This document shows, piece after piece, positions 1 to 7,176 of a stretch of DNA of 17,655 nt. The notes under the pieces are model-generated. The model saw only the letters and a list, made by a program, of their open reading frames with translations, made no database searches and was not told the DNA's origin. Source of the stretch: Clostridia bacterium (GTDB lineage Bacteria; Bacillota; Clostridia; Christensenellales; UBA1242). The DNA is taken from positions 1 to 17,655 of the forward strand of contig CAAGCR010000056.1 of assembly GCA_900768425.1 (NCBI GenBank), written 5' to 3'. The position numbers and the translations under genes are program-made. Position 1 is the first letter of the stretch. The number at the start of each line of letters is the position of its first letter.

Positions 1-60
1 AACCTTTGCGGTCAACCTTTGCGGTCAACCTTTGCGGTCAACCTTTGCGGTCAACCTTTA
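1..60. repeat. 13-bp tandem repeat array, cut by the window edge
   Basis: Four perfect head-to-tail copies of aacctttgcggtc occupy 1-13, 14-26, 27-39 and 40-52, followed by a partial copy (aacctttA) at 53-60. The unit is not a multiple of three, and the array lies 3' of trmFO, so it is probably noncoding. The junctions create ggtcaacc, a GGT-N2-ACC dyad, once per unit; on the minus strand this reads GGTTGACC. The array probably continues to the left, so its true copy number is unknown. It could be a minisatellite or a set of iterated protein-binding sites; nothing here decides between them. Confidence 0.9.
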
Positions 61-158
61 AGAATATCTTTATTCTTATTATTATAAGTGTGCCATTTCG
101 CAAAATTTATGTCAAGCAATTTTACTAAATTTTTACATTTTTATTTTTTTTATTTTTG

Positions 159-1487
159 TTAATATTCATTAATTATTAAGTTCTTAAATTTATCTATTTC
201 TTGCATTGAGATATCGTATATTTTTTGTTTCTTTTCGTCTTTATTACGCATATTTTCTGCTTGGACTATGCCATAGTTTGCATTCATTGGTTGAAAGTTT
301 TTTTCTTGACAAAAAGCAATATAGTTTTCTATTGCACCTAAAACGGTTGTGCTTGGTAGGCTTACAAGTGGGGCATCTAACAAATATTGAAGCATATTGA
401 TTGCTACATATAATCCGCTTGCCATACTTTCAACATAGCCTTCCACACCAGAGAGTTGCCCTGCTATAAACAAATTTGGATATTGTTTGCTTTGAGAAAA
501 TTCATTTAAGCATTTTGGTGCATTAACATATGAATTGCGATGCATTGTGCCGTAGCGTATAAACTCTGCATTTTTTAGTGCTGGTATTAAACTGAACACG
601 CGTTTTTGCTCGCCAAAGGTAAGGTTTGTTTGAAAACCAACCATATTTAAGTTATCGCCTAGCAAATCTTCTTTTCTTAATTGAACAACTGCGTAAGGTT
701 TTTCTTCATAGCGAGAGTCTCTTATTCCGACCGGTTTCATCGGACCATATCTTAAAGCATCAACACCCCTTTTTGCCATTATTTCAACAGGCATACAACC
801 TTCAAAAACTTTTATTTTTTCAAACTCGTGAAGTTCTATACATTTTGCGTTTATTAATTCATTATAAAAAGTTAAATATTCTTCTTTATTTAAAAGACAA
901 TTTAAGTAGTCAGCTGTTTCGCCTTTGTTATAGCGATTTCCCCAGTATGCTTTTTGCATATCTATGCTATTTTGAGTAACTATTGGAGCAATGGCATCAT
1001 AGAAGTAGCAAGAGTCATCACCTATTAGTGTTTTTAAATTATTAAAAAGTTCGCCATCTATTAAAGGTCCACAAGCAATTATTGTTGGTTTTGATGTGTC
1101 TATTCGTGTCACAACTTCGTTTATAATTGTTATATTAGGGTTATTTTCTAGCATTAAAGTTACTTTTTTACCAAAAAGTTCTCTATCAACCGACAAAGCA
1201 CCACCGCTTGGCACACTACACTCTTTTGCAAGTGGGATAAGATGTGAGCCTAGTTTTTCCATTTCGCATTTTAAAAGACCGCTGGCTGAGAGTGGGTCGG
1301 TTGCTTTTAGGCTATTTGAGCAAACAAGTTCACCAAAAAACTCGCTCTTTTGAGCGGGTGTTTTCTTAATTTTTTTCATTTCGTAGAGTTTTACTTTAAC
1401 TCCATGATTTGCTAGGTACAAAGCGGACTCGCTTCCTGCGAGTCCTGCACCAATTATTATTACTTCGTTAGTTTTCAATGTAATCAC
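159..1487 (-). CDS. trmFO: TrmFO, folate/FAD-dependent tRNA (uracil-54-C5)-methyltransferase
   Basis: This cytoplasmic flavoenzyme makes 5-methyluridine at tRNA position 54, using methylene-tetrahydrofolate as carbon donor and FAD as reductant carrier. The 442-residue product matches the family length. The FAD-binding GAGLAGSE is at residues 13-20. VCSNSLK at 55-61 and EGCMPVE near 229-235 carry Cys56 and Cys231, the counterparts of the two cysteines known in the Bacillus enzyme. GVEGYVES near 347-354 is the C-terminal family signature. It is the last gene of the comM-dprA-topA-trmFO cluster and overlaps the end of topA. The start is unsure: GTG at 1485-1487 lies only 2 nt after AAGGA (1490-1494 on the other strand), while a TTG at 1476-1478 lies 11 nt away; both keep the FAD motif. 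No hairpin-plus-T-run terminator is visible after the stop. Confidence 0.96.
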   Translation of the reverse strand: MITLKTNEVIIIGAGLAGSESALYLANHGVKVKLYEMKKIKKTPAQKSEFFGELVCSNSLKATDPLSASGLLKCEMEKLGSHLIPLAKECSVPSGGALSVDRELFGKKVTLMLENNPNITIINEVVTRIDTSKPTIIACGPLIDGELFNNLKTLIGDDSCYFYDAIAPIVTQNSIDMQKAYWGNRYNKGETADYLNCLLNKEEYLTFYNELINAKCIELHEFEKIKVFEGCMPVEIMAKRGVDALRYGPMKPVGIRDSRYEEKPYAVVQLRKEDLLGDNLNMVGFQTNLTFGEQKRVFSLIPALKNAEFIRYGTMHRNSYVNAPKCLNEFSQSKQYPNLFIAGQLSGVEGYVESMASGLYVAINMLQYLLDAPLVSLPSTTVLGAIENYIAFCQEKNFQPMNANYGIVQAENMRNKDEKKQKIYDISMQEIDKFKNLIINEY

Positions 1488-3543
1488 ATTCCTTATTACT
1501 ACATTTTGTAACTGTTTTATCTTTGTATTGTTTTACAATTATTGGTTGACCGCATTTAGGGCAAAGTTTGCCGGTTGGTTCATCCCAACTCATAAATTTG
1601 CAATTTGTGTAATCTTCGCAAGAATAATATATTTTGCCGGTTTTACTCTTACGTTCGGTCATTCTTTTGCCACATTTTGGACATATGCCTTTATATATTG
1701 TTTGTTCTAATGGTTGAATATTTTTACAAGCTGGATAATTTGAACAACCTAAAAATTTGCCGAATTTTCCTTCTCTTATAACCATAAAATGCCCACATTT
1801 TTCACACTTAATGTCGGTTTTTACTGGCTCTACTTTCATTTTTTCACCGCCATTAGCTGTTGTTAAAAGCGGTTCTAAGAAGTGCCAAAATTTTGTTAGC
1901 ACTTTATGCCAGTCGGCTTGATTTTCGGCTATCTCATCAAGTTTGGTTTCCATATCTGCTGTGAAATCTATGTTAAACACTCCGGCAAAGTACTTTTGCA
2001 AAAAGTCATTAACATTCATACCTATTTCGGTTGGGTATAAATACTTTTTATCTTTTTCGGTATAATTACGGCTTGCAAGAACTGCTATTGTTGGTGCGTA
2101 AGTGGCTGGTCTACCGATGCCGTATTCATCCATTGCTTTGATTAATGAACTTTCGGTGTATCTTTGTGGTGGTTTGGTAAATTTTTGCTCTTTTTTAATT
2201 GAATTAAAGTGCAAAACTTCGCCTTCTTGCATTGGTGGAAGTTTGTCGGCTATTTCTTCATCATCATCTTTTTTTTCTTCCACTTGTTTATATGCACTTG
2301 TCCAACCTGCAAAAGTCATTGTTTTGCCTGTAACTCTAAAGGTTATATCGTTTGCTTCTATGTCTACAGATACATTATCATATTCGGCTGGTGACATTTG
2401 GCTTGCTAAAAAGCGTTCATAAATTAATTTGTACAACTTATACACTTCTGGTTTTAAGCAACTTTTTAAATCTTCCGGCTTGCGAGCAAGTGAGATTGGT
2501 CTTATTGCTTCGTGTGCATCTTGTGCATCTTTTTTAGATGAATATATATTTGGTTTTGCCGGCAAATAGTCTTTTCCGTAATTGTTTGAAATGTACTCTT
2601 TTGCCATATTCATTGCATCTTGTGAAATACGAGTTGAGTCTGTTCTGATATAGGTAATTAACGCGGTTTTGCCTTCGTTTGGTATTTCTACACCTTCGTA
2701 CAATATTTGAGCAACTTTGGTACATTGAGCGGTGCTTAACCCTGCTTTGTTTTGTGCTTCTTGTTGCATTGTTGATGTTGTAAATGGTGCTGGTGCGTGT
2801 GATGAAGTTTTGCTTCGTTTAATTTTGGATATTTTATATTCTGCATTTTCTATGCCTGCGGTGGCAATTTCTACTTCTTCTTTGTTTTTAAATTTTGCCT
2901 TTTTGCCTTTATATAGTGCTGCTAAAGCTTTAAAATTTTGATTATCGTTGAATTTATTTAGGTCAACGGAAACATTCCAGTATTCTTCCGGCTTAAAGTT
3001 TAGAATCTCTCTTTCGCGGTCTACAACAAGTTTTAAACAAACCGATTGAACACGACCTGCACTTAAATTAGCTTTTATTTTTTTACAAATAATTGGAGAT
3101 ACTTTATAACCTACAAGTCTATCTAAAACTCTGCGGGCTTGTTGAGCATTTACTAAATTTTGGTCAATTGTTCTTGGTTTTGTTAATGCTGTTTGCACTG
3201 CAGACTTTGAAATTTCGTTGAATGTGATTCTGCATTTTTGGTCATCTTTTATACCTAAAATATAAGCAATGTGCCATGCAATGGCTTCTCCTTCTCTATC
3301 AGGGTCGGATGCGATTAAAACTTCTTCCGCCTTTTTTGATGCTTTTTTCAAATCATTAACAATATCGGTTTTGTCTGGCATAATTTGATAGGTTGGTTGA
3401 AAATTATTTTCAATATCTATAGCAAAACTTTTTGTTGGTAAATCACGAATATGCCCTTTGGTGGACATTACTTCATAACCTTCGCCTAAATATTTTTTTA
3501 ATGATTCTCTTTTATTTGGTGATTCTATAATTACTAGTTTCAT
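1468..3543 (-). CDS. topA: DNA topoisomerase I (type IA)
   Basis: This enzyme relaxes negative supercoils by cutting one DNA strand through a 5'-phosphotyrosine link, and so balances gyrase. The 691 residues show the full architecture. An N-terminal Toprim domain has the metal-binding Glu7 (VIIESP) and the acidic triad in DPDREGE (Asp80, Asp82, Glu84). The catalytic Tyr298 is in TYIRTDSTR, and the IGRPATYAPT motif follows in the core. Three C-terminal four-cysteine zinc-ribbon modules lie at about 580-607, 621-648 and 661-687, as in Bacillus TopA. The ATG at 3543 follows GGGAG with a 4-nt gap. The neighbours dprA and trmFO reproduce the dprA-topA-trmFO order of Bacillota. The last 20 bases overlap the annotated start of trmFO, so translation of the two is probably coupled. 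Confidence 0.98.
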   Translation of the reverse strand: MKLVIIESPNKRESLKKYLGEGYEVMSTKGHIRDLPTKSFAIDIENNFQPTYQIMPDKTDIVNDLKKASKKAEEVLIASDPDREGEAIAWHIAYILGIKDDQKCRITFNEISKSAVQTALTKPRTIDQNLVNAQQARRVLDRLVGYKVSPIICKKIKANLSAGRVQSVCLKLVVDREREILNFKPEEYWNVSVDLNKFNDNQNFKALAALYKGKKAKFKNKEEVEIATAGIENAEYKISKIKRSKTSSHAPAPFTTSTMQQEAQNKAGLSTAQCTKVAQILYEGVEIPNEGKTALITYIRTDSTRISQDAMNMAKEYISNNYGKDYLPAKPNIYSSKKDAQDAHEAIRPISLARKPEDLKSCLKPEVYKLYKLIYERFLASQMSPAEYDNVSVDIEANDITFRVTGKTMTFAGWTSAYKQVEEKKDDDEEIADKLPPMQEGEVLHFNSIKKEQKFTKPPQRYTESSLIKAMDEYGIGRPATYAPTIAVLASRNYTEKDKKYLYPTEIGMNVNDFLQKYFAGVFNIDFTADMETKLDEIAENQADWHKVLTKFWHFLEPLLTTANGGEKMKVEPVKTDIKCEKCGHFMVIREGKFGKFLGCSNYPACKNIQPLEQTIYKGICPKCGKRMTERKSKTGKIYYSCEDYTNCKFMSWDEPTGKLCPKCGQPIIVKQYKDKTVTKCSNKECDYIEN

Positions 3544-3681
3544 ATAACTCCCTGTTATGATTGCGATGATTGATTTATTAATTAAAAATGATGAATGATG
3601 ATTGATGAATTAATGTTATTTATAAACAGCTTATTAAACAATAACCCTTTTTAATCATCACTAAGTTATCACTATTTGTTG
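3544..3681. other. 138-bp dprA-topA spacer
   Basis: This is noncoding and AT-rich. It contains two copies of gatgattgat (3565-3574 and 3597-3606) and other GAT-rich near-repeats. I see no convincing terminator for dprA and no consensus promoter for topA, so I cannot say whether topA-trmFO is a separate transcript. Confidence 0.4.
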
Positions 3682-4782
3682 CTAACTAATCAGCACATAA
3701 CTGTTTCCAGCCAATTTCTTAATTATTCCACTTATTTCCAAAGATGTCAAACTGATATTAAGATTTTGTGTAGATAATCCTGTTTTTTCTTGTAAATAAT
3801 CAAAATCTCTTTCTCCATCTTTTAATAAATTGCAAATTGAGTTTTCTTCTAAGGACATTTGTACTTGATTTTTTTCTACCTTTTTTGTTGGAGCTTGTTT
3901 TATACCAAATAAGCTTAACATATCTTCCGGACAAGTCATACAAGCGGCAAGTCCCTTTTTGATTAGTTCATTTGTTGCATAGGATAGTTCGTTGGTTATA
4001 TTGCCCGGTACACAATATGTATCAACACCTATTTCTGCACCAAATTCCATTGTATATAAACTTCCACTTTTCCTGCCCGCTTCGGTGATTATTATGTAAT
4101 CGCTTAGGGCTGCAATTATGCGATTGCGTGCCGGAAAGGTATATTTAGTTGGAGAAACAGTTAAAAAGTACTCGCTTAAAACAAGCCCTTTTTCGCATAT
4201 TTCTTTAAAAAGATTGGCGTTCATTGCCGGAAATATATGGTCAAAACCGCCACCTAAAACAGCAATTGTGTTGCCATTTACTTCCAATGCACCTTCGTGA
4301 GATAGTTTATCTATTCCGCTTGCCATACCGCTAACAATGGTTAAACCTTCTTGTGCCAAGTCTTTTGCAAATTTTTGCGTAACAATTTTGCCATAGGTTG
4401 ATGGGTTACGCGTGCCAACCATTGCTACTATGTTAGTGTTTAGCAAATCTATATTGCCTATGTAATACAAAACATATGGCGGTTGGGCAAGTCTTCGCAA
4501 TCTTTTGGGATACTTTGACGAATAGATTGTTAAACATTTTACTCCGCGTGAATCTAAAATTTCAAAAAATGTTGATTCGTTAAAATTTTTTATTCCATCA
4601 GCAAGTTCTTCATAATTTGTTTTGAGTATTCTCTTTAACTCTTTTATTTGCTCTGCATTTGGAGTGAATATATTGTATGGATTTTCAAAAAGACTTAACA
4701 CTTCTTCGTACTTTTTAAATGTCATAAATTCATAGGTACTTAAAAATATTAATGCTTTTTCTTCCTTTGTGTAAATTTTCAT
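3682..4782 (-). CDS. dprA: DNA-processing protein DprA (Smf), RecA loader
   Basis: DprA binds incoming single-stranded DNA during natural transformation and hands it to RecA; it is also kept in many bacteria not known to be competent. The 366 residues have an N-terminal helical region (about 1-70), a Rossmann-like DprA core and a C-terminal winged helix (about 312-365). Core motifs are VGTRNPS (122-128), SGMASGID (151-158), FPARNRI (216-222) and EAGRKSGSLYT (234-244). I choose ATG at 4780-4782, not the upstream TTG at 4786-4788: AGGAAG (4791-4796) lies 8 nt from the ATG but only 2 nt from the TTG, and the ATG forms an ATGA overlap with the comM stop, the usual sign of translational coupling. 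It lies in the competence-type pair comM-dprA. No other competence gene is in the window, so active transformation is not shown. Confidence 0.96.
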   Translation of the reverse strand: MKIYTKEEKALIFLSTYEFMTFKKYEEVLSLFENPYNIFTPNAEQIKELKRILKTNYEELADGIKNFNESTFFEILDSRGVKCLTIYSSKYPKRLRRLAQPPYVLYYIGNIDLLNTNIVAMVGTRNPSTYGKIVTQKFAKDLAQEGLTIVSGMASGIDKLSHEGALEVNGNTIAVLGGGFDHIFPAMNANLFKEICEKGLVLSEYFLTVSPTKYTFPARNRIIAALSDYIIITEAGRKSGSLYTMEFGAEIGVDTYCVPGNITNELSYATNELIKKGLAACMTCPEDMLSLFGIKQAPTKKVEKNQVQMSLEENSICNLLKDGERDFDYLQEKTGLSTQNLNISLTSLEISGIIKKLAGNSYVLIS

Positions 4783-6320
4783 ATCCAATACTTCCTATCT
4801 AGTGACCTGTAATTTATTGCTTCGGCTATGTGACTGACCTTTATTATTTCGCTATTGTCTAAGTCGGCAATAGTGCGGGCAACTTTTAATATTCTATCGT
4901 GTGCCCTTGCCGACATTTTTAGTTTATCAAAGGCTATTTTCAACATATTTTCCGCTGCGGGTTCTAGTTTACAATATTTTTTTGTTTGCACAACATTCAT
5001 TTTTGCGTTTGAATAGATTTTATCGTTTGTAAACCTATTTAATTGAATATCGCGTGCCTTGTTTACTCTTTTTTTGATGTCTTCTGAACACTCTTCTTCT
5101 GCCTTGCTTGACAAATCATCGTAGGTTATTGAATCAACTTCTACGTGGAGGTCTATTCTATCCATAATAGGTCCGCTTAGTTTTGCTAAATATTTGTGAA
5201 TTTGTTGAGGTGTGCAACGACACACTTGTGTTTTACTGCCATAATTACCGCAAGGACAAGGGTTCATACTTGCAACCATTATAAAAGATGATGGATATGT
5301 TACGGTCATTTTGTTACGGGCAACTGTTATTTGACCATCTTCTAGTGGTTGACGCAAAACTTCCAAAAATTGGCGGTTATACTCTGGGAGTTCATCTAGG
5401 AATAAAACGCCATTATGGGCAAGGCTTATTTCACCCGGTTTGGCATCTTTACCGCCACCGGCAAGTGCTATGGTTGTTGCTGTGTGATGTGGTGTGCGGA
5501 ATGGGCGATTGATTATTATTCCCGTTTTGTCATCTAAAATGCCTGCAATGCTATGTATTTTGGTTACTTCTAGGGCTTCTTCAAAAGTCATATCCGGCAA
5601 AATTCCGGCAAAACAACGGGCAAGTAAGGTTTTACCACTGCCCGGAGGTCCTATCATTAATATGTTATGTCCGCCAGCAGCGGCAATTTCTAAGGCTCTT
5701 TTGGCTTGTGCTTGTCCTTTGACATTTTTCATATCAATTATGTTGCTTAAACCTTCTTTTTGAATGGCTGTGTAATCTGATGTCTTTACTTTTTCTAACG
5801 GGGTTGGATTTTCTTTATTAAAATGCTGTACAATCTCGTTTAAATTATTGGCTACATATATATTTATGCCATCAATAAAACTTGCTTCATAATAGTTTTC
5901 TTTAGGTAAAATGAAATTCTTATAACCATTTGACCTTGCAGAGATTAGCATTGGCAATACACCATTTACCTTTTTTACAGAGCCATCTAGCGATAGTTCT
6001 CCAAAAAATACAATATCCTTAACTGCTTTTACATCTATTGTTCCATTTGCACACAACAAGGATATTGCTATTGGTAAATCATATAGCGGACCTTCTTTCT
6101 TTTTATCGGCTGGGGCTAAATTGATTGTGATTGAGTCTATTGGATAATTAAGTCCTGAGTTTTTAATTGCGGACTTAACCCTATCCTTACTTTCTTTAAT
6201 GGCTGTGTCAGCAAGCCCTACTATATCAAATTTGCAAAGACCGGCAGATATATCTGCTTCTATGCCGACTAAAAAACCATCTAAACCATTTAAACCATAA
6301 CTTAAAACTTTTGATAACAT
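4779..6320 (-). CDS. comM: ComM/YifB-family magnesium-chelatase-like AAA+ ATPase
   Basis: The family member ComM is a hexameric DNA helicase that promotes branch migration during integration of transforming DNA; YifB is the same family under another name. The 513 residues have an N-terminal Lon-protease-like ChlI fold (about 1-170), a central AAA+ module and a C-terminal Mg-chelatase-type domain (about 405-510). Walker A GPPGSGKT is at 224-231, FRTPHHT at 274-280, Walker B LFLDE at 306-310, and the family-specific cysteine motif NPCPCGNYG...CRC at 353-369. The start ATG at 6320 is preceded by AAGAGGT at a short gap. It is the first gene of the minus-strand cluster, overlapping dprA by 4 bp. 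It is not a true magnesium chelatase subunit: no chlorophyll or cobalt genes are nearby, and the CPCG insertion is typical of ComM. Confidence 0.95.
   Translation of the reverse strand: MLSKVLSYGLNGLDGFLVGIEADISAGLCKFDIVGLADTAIKESKDRVKSAIKNSGLNYPIDSITINLAPADKKKEGPLYDLPIAISLLCANGTIDVKAVKDIVFFGELSLDGSVKKVNGVLPMLISARSNGYKNFILPKENYYEASFIDGINIYVANNLNEIVQHFNKENPTPLEKVKTSDYTAIQKEGLSNIIDMKNVKGQAQAKRALEIAAAGGHNILMIGPPGSGKTLLARCFAGILPDMTFEEALEVTKIHSIAGILDDKTGIIINRPFRTPHHTATTIALAGGGKDAKPGEISLAHNGVLFLDELPEYNRQFLEVLRQPLEDGQITVARNKMTVTYPSSFIMVASMNPCPCGNYGSKTQVCRCTPQQIHKYLAKLSGPIMDRIDLHVEVDSITYDDLSSKAEEECSEDIKKRVNKARDIQLNRFTNDKIYSNAKMNVVQTKKYCKLEPAAENMLKIAFDKLKMSARAHDRILKVARTIADLDNSEIIKVSHIAEAINYRSLDRKYWI
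4783..4796 (-). promoter_or_regulatory. Ribosome binding site and ATGA overlap that set the dprA start
   Basis: On the minus strand AGGAAG (4791-4796) is followed by 8 nt and then ATG at 4782-4780. That ATG shares ATGA with the TGA stop of comM (4779-4781). The in-frame TTG six bases upstream would be only 2 nt from the same site, so the ATG is preferred. Confidence 0.75.
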
Positions 6321-6339
6321 AATACCTCTTATTTAATTA

Positions 6340-6367
6340 AGTATACATAATAATTTTAATTTTGCAA
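6340..6367 (-). promoter_or_regulatory. Candidate sigma-A promoter of the comM cluster
   Basis: On the minus strand TTGCAA (6362-6367) is followed by a 16-bp spacer and TATACT (6340-6345). The implied transcription start is close to the comM ribosome binding site. The match is moderate and the region is AT-rich, so a chance match is possible. Confidence 0.4.
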
Positions 6368-6499
6368 AACGATTAAAGAAAATACAACCAAATAGTAATT
6401 CATTTTTAGTGATGTTAAAATTTACAAATATTTTTTATTAATAGTTTTTTATTGTATATTATGGCTAAACAAATTGATATTTAATTACATGATTTTGGC

Positions 6500-6526
6500 A
6501 TATTTATCATTGATTGTGATAAATAT
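6500..6526. promoter_or_regulatory. Inverted repeat, candidate operator for the XRE regulator
   Basis: Arms atatttatca (6500-6509) and tgataaatat (6517-6526) are perfect reverse complements separated by 7 bp (ttgattg). A dyad this size next to a gene for a dimeric HTH protein is a typical autoregulatory operator, and it also lies between the two divergent promoters. The core TTATCA-N7-TGATAA appears again upstream of the BspA-like gene (17513-17531). There is no T-run, so it is not a terminator. Confidence 0.5.
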
Positions 6527-6586
6527 TTGTATATATCATTATGTTGAATAGATAAATTATCTTAAACCTTATATATTATCACTTTT

Positions 6587-6597
6587 TGTTATATAAT
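6587..6597 (+). promoter_or_regulatory. Candidate -10 region for the XRE gene
   Basis: TATAAT at 6592-6597 lies 33 nt upstream of the ATG, with a TG at 6587-6588. No good -35 box lies 16-18 bp upstream, so this promoter would be weak or activator-dependent. The downstream AAGGA (6618-6622) is consistent with a transcript starting near 6604. Confidence 0.35.
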
Positions 6598-6630
6598 TTT
6601 TTTACAATATTTAAAATAAGGATAATATTT

Positions 6631-7002
6631 ATGGTTAGATTAAAAGAACTACGCCAACAAAATGGCTACACACAAAAAGAATTATCAAAACTTGTAAATT
6701 ATTCACAAAACTTAATTTCAACTTGGGAATCTGGCATTCACGAACCTAATATTAAAGCACTTGTTTTACTTGCCAATATTTTTAATGTTAGTGTTGATTA
6801 TTTAATAGGCAATGAAAATAATGCCCCCAAAGAGATTAACAATTCACTCTATATAAAACTAACTAAACACCTATCTCCTAACCAACAATCCTGCATTAAA
6901 GACATTGTCGATTTAGATGAACCCCTAGCCTTGCAAGCCAAGGTTTACATAAAAGGCTTAAAAGAAGCATCCGATTATTATAAAAAAAAGGCACAAGCTT
7001 AA
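6631..7002 (+). CDS. XRE-family helix-turn-helix transcriptional regulator
   Basis: This is a 123-residue DNA-binding protein. Residues 3-58 form a Cro/C1-type five-helix HTH: LKELRQQNGYTQKELSKLV, the recognition helix around SQNLISTWESG, then ALVLLANIFNVSVDYLIG. After a linker, residues 80-120 form a helical tail (LSPNQQ...LDEPLALQAKVYIKGL) of the kind that mediates dimerisation in such regulators. I place the start at ATG 6631 because AAGGA (6618-6622) lies 8 nt before it; an in-frame ATG further upstream at 6586 would overlap the candidate -10 box and has no ribosome binding site. It is divergent from comM and convergent with rpoC, and it ends in its own terminator. It may regulate itself and comM through the inverted repeat at 6500-6526. 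No ligand, toxin partner or phage genes are nearby, so its role is unknown. Confidence 0.9.
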   Translation: MVRLKELRQQNGYTQKELSKLVNYSQNLISTWESGIHEPNIKALVLLANIFNVSVDYLIGNENNAPKEINNSLYIKLTKHLSPNQQSCIKDIVDLDEPLALQAKVYIKGLKEASDYYKKKAQA

Positions 7003-7008
7003 ATTGAT

Positions 7009-7044
7009 AAACACCACAAAAGTATAAAAGTTGTGGTGTTTTTT
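7009..7044 (+). terminator. Rho-independent terminator of the XRE gene
   Basis: Arms aaacaccacaa (7009-7019) and ttgtggtgttt (7031-7041) form a perfect 11-bp stem with an 11-nt loop, followed by Ts through 7044. It starts 6 nt after the XRE stop codon. Confidence 0.85.
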
Positions 7045-7047
7045 ATT

Positions 7048-7100
7048 GGCTCTTTGTCAACAATACTAAAATATTTTGCCCCCATTGTTGACAAAGAGCC
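7048..7100. repeat. 53-bp element with perfect 17-bp inverted ends
   Basis: ggctctttgtcaacaat (7048-7064) and its exact reverse complement (7084-7100) flank a 19-nt centre containing the palindrome aaaatatttt. Neither side has a proper T-run, so it is not a classical terminator in either direction. It sits between the XRE terminator and the rpoC terminator. The GGCTCTTTGTCAA tips resemble, from memory, the terminal repeats of ISL3-family insertion sequences; there is no transposase and no clear target duplication. It may be a tiny non-autonomous relic or a repetitive extragenic palindrome. Confidence 0.6.
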
Positions 7101-7110
7101 TTTAATATTA

Positions 7111-7155
7111 CAAAAAAACTGTAAAGAAATTATAAATTTAATTTCTTTACAGTTT
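7111..7155 (-). terminator. Rho-independent terminator of rpoBC
   Basis: Read on the minus strand, the arms at 7139-7155 and 7116-7132 form a 17-bp stem (AAACTGTAAAGAAAT core) with a 6-nt loop, and seven Ts (7112-7118) overlap and follow the stem. It starts about 20 nt after the rpoC stop codon. Confidence 0.88.
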
Positions 7156-7176
7156 AAATATTAGTATTGTGATAAA

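Larger units (their letters stand above)
6321..6630. other. 310-bp divergent regulatory region between comM and the XRE gene
   Basis: This very AT-rich gap separates two divergent genes and must hold promoters for both. Visible elements are a candidate minus-strand promoter near comM (6340-6367), a 10-bp-arm inverted repeat (6500-6526), further TTATCA-like half sites (around 6575-6580), and a TATAAT box (6592-6597) close to the XRE start. I see no ORF with a ribosome binding site in it. Confidence 0.6.

Noticed and set aside
1..60. The 13-bp array as a CRISPR
   Set aside because: Units are contiguous with no spacers and are far shorter than CRISPR repeats; no cas genes are present.
81..115. 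Minus-strand TTGACA (110-115) and TATAAT (81-86), which would drive transcription through the 13-bp array
   Set aside because: The two boxes are 23 bp apart, too far for a sigma-A promoter (about 17), and no alternative -35 fits the TATAAT.
3565..3610. GAT-rich direct repeats in the dprA-topA spacer
   Set aside because: Only two exact 10-bp copies in a low-complexity stretch; no dyad or spacing suggesting function.
4779..6320. The AAA+ gene as a true magnesium chelatase or a Lon protease
   Set aside because: The CPCG/CRC insertion and the position beside dprA are typical of ComM/YifB, and no Lon catalytic Ser-Lys context is evident.
6586..6630. Fifteen-residue upstream extension of the XRE regulator
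   Set aside because: It has no ribosome binding site, overlaps the candidate -10 box, and precedes the normal N-terminus of the HTH fold; AAGGA fits the ATG at 6631.
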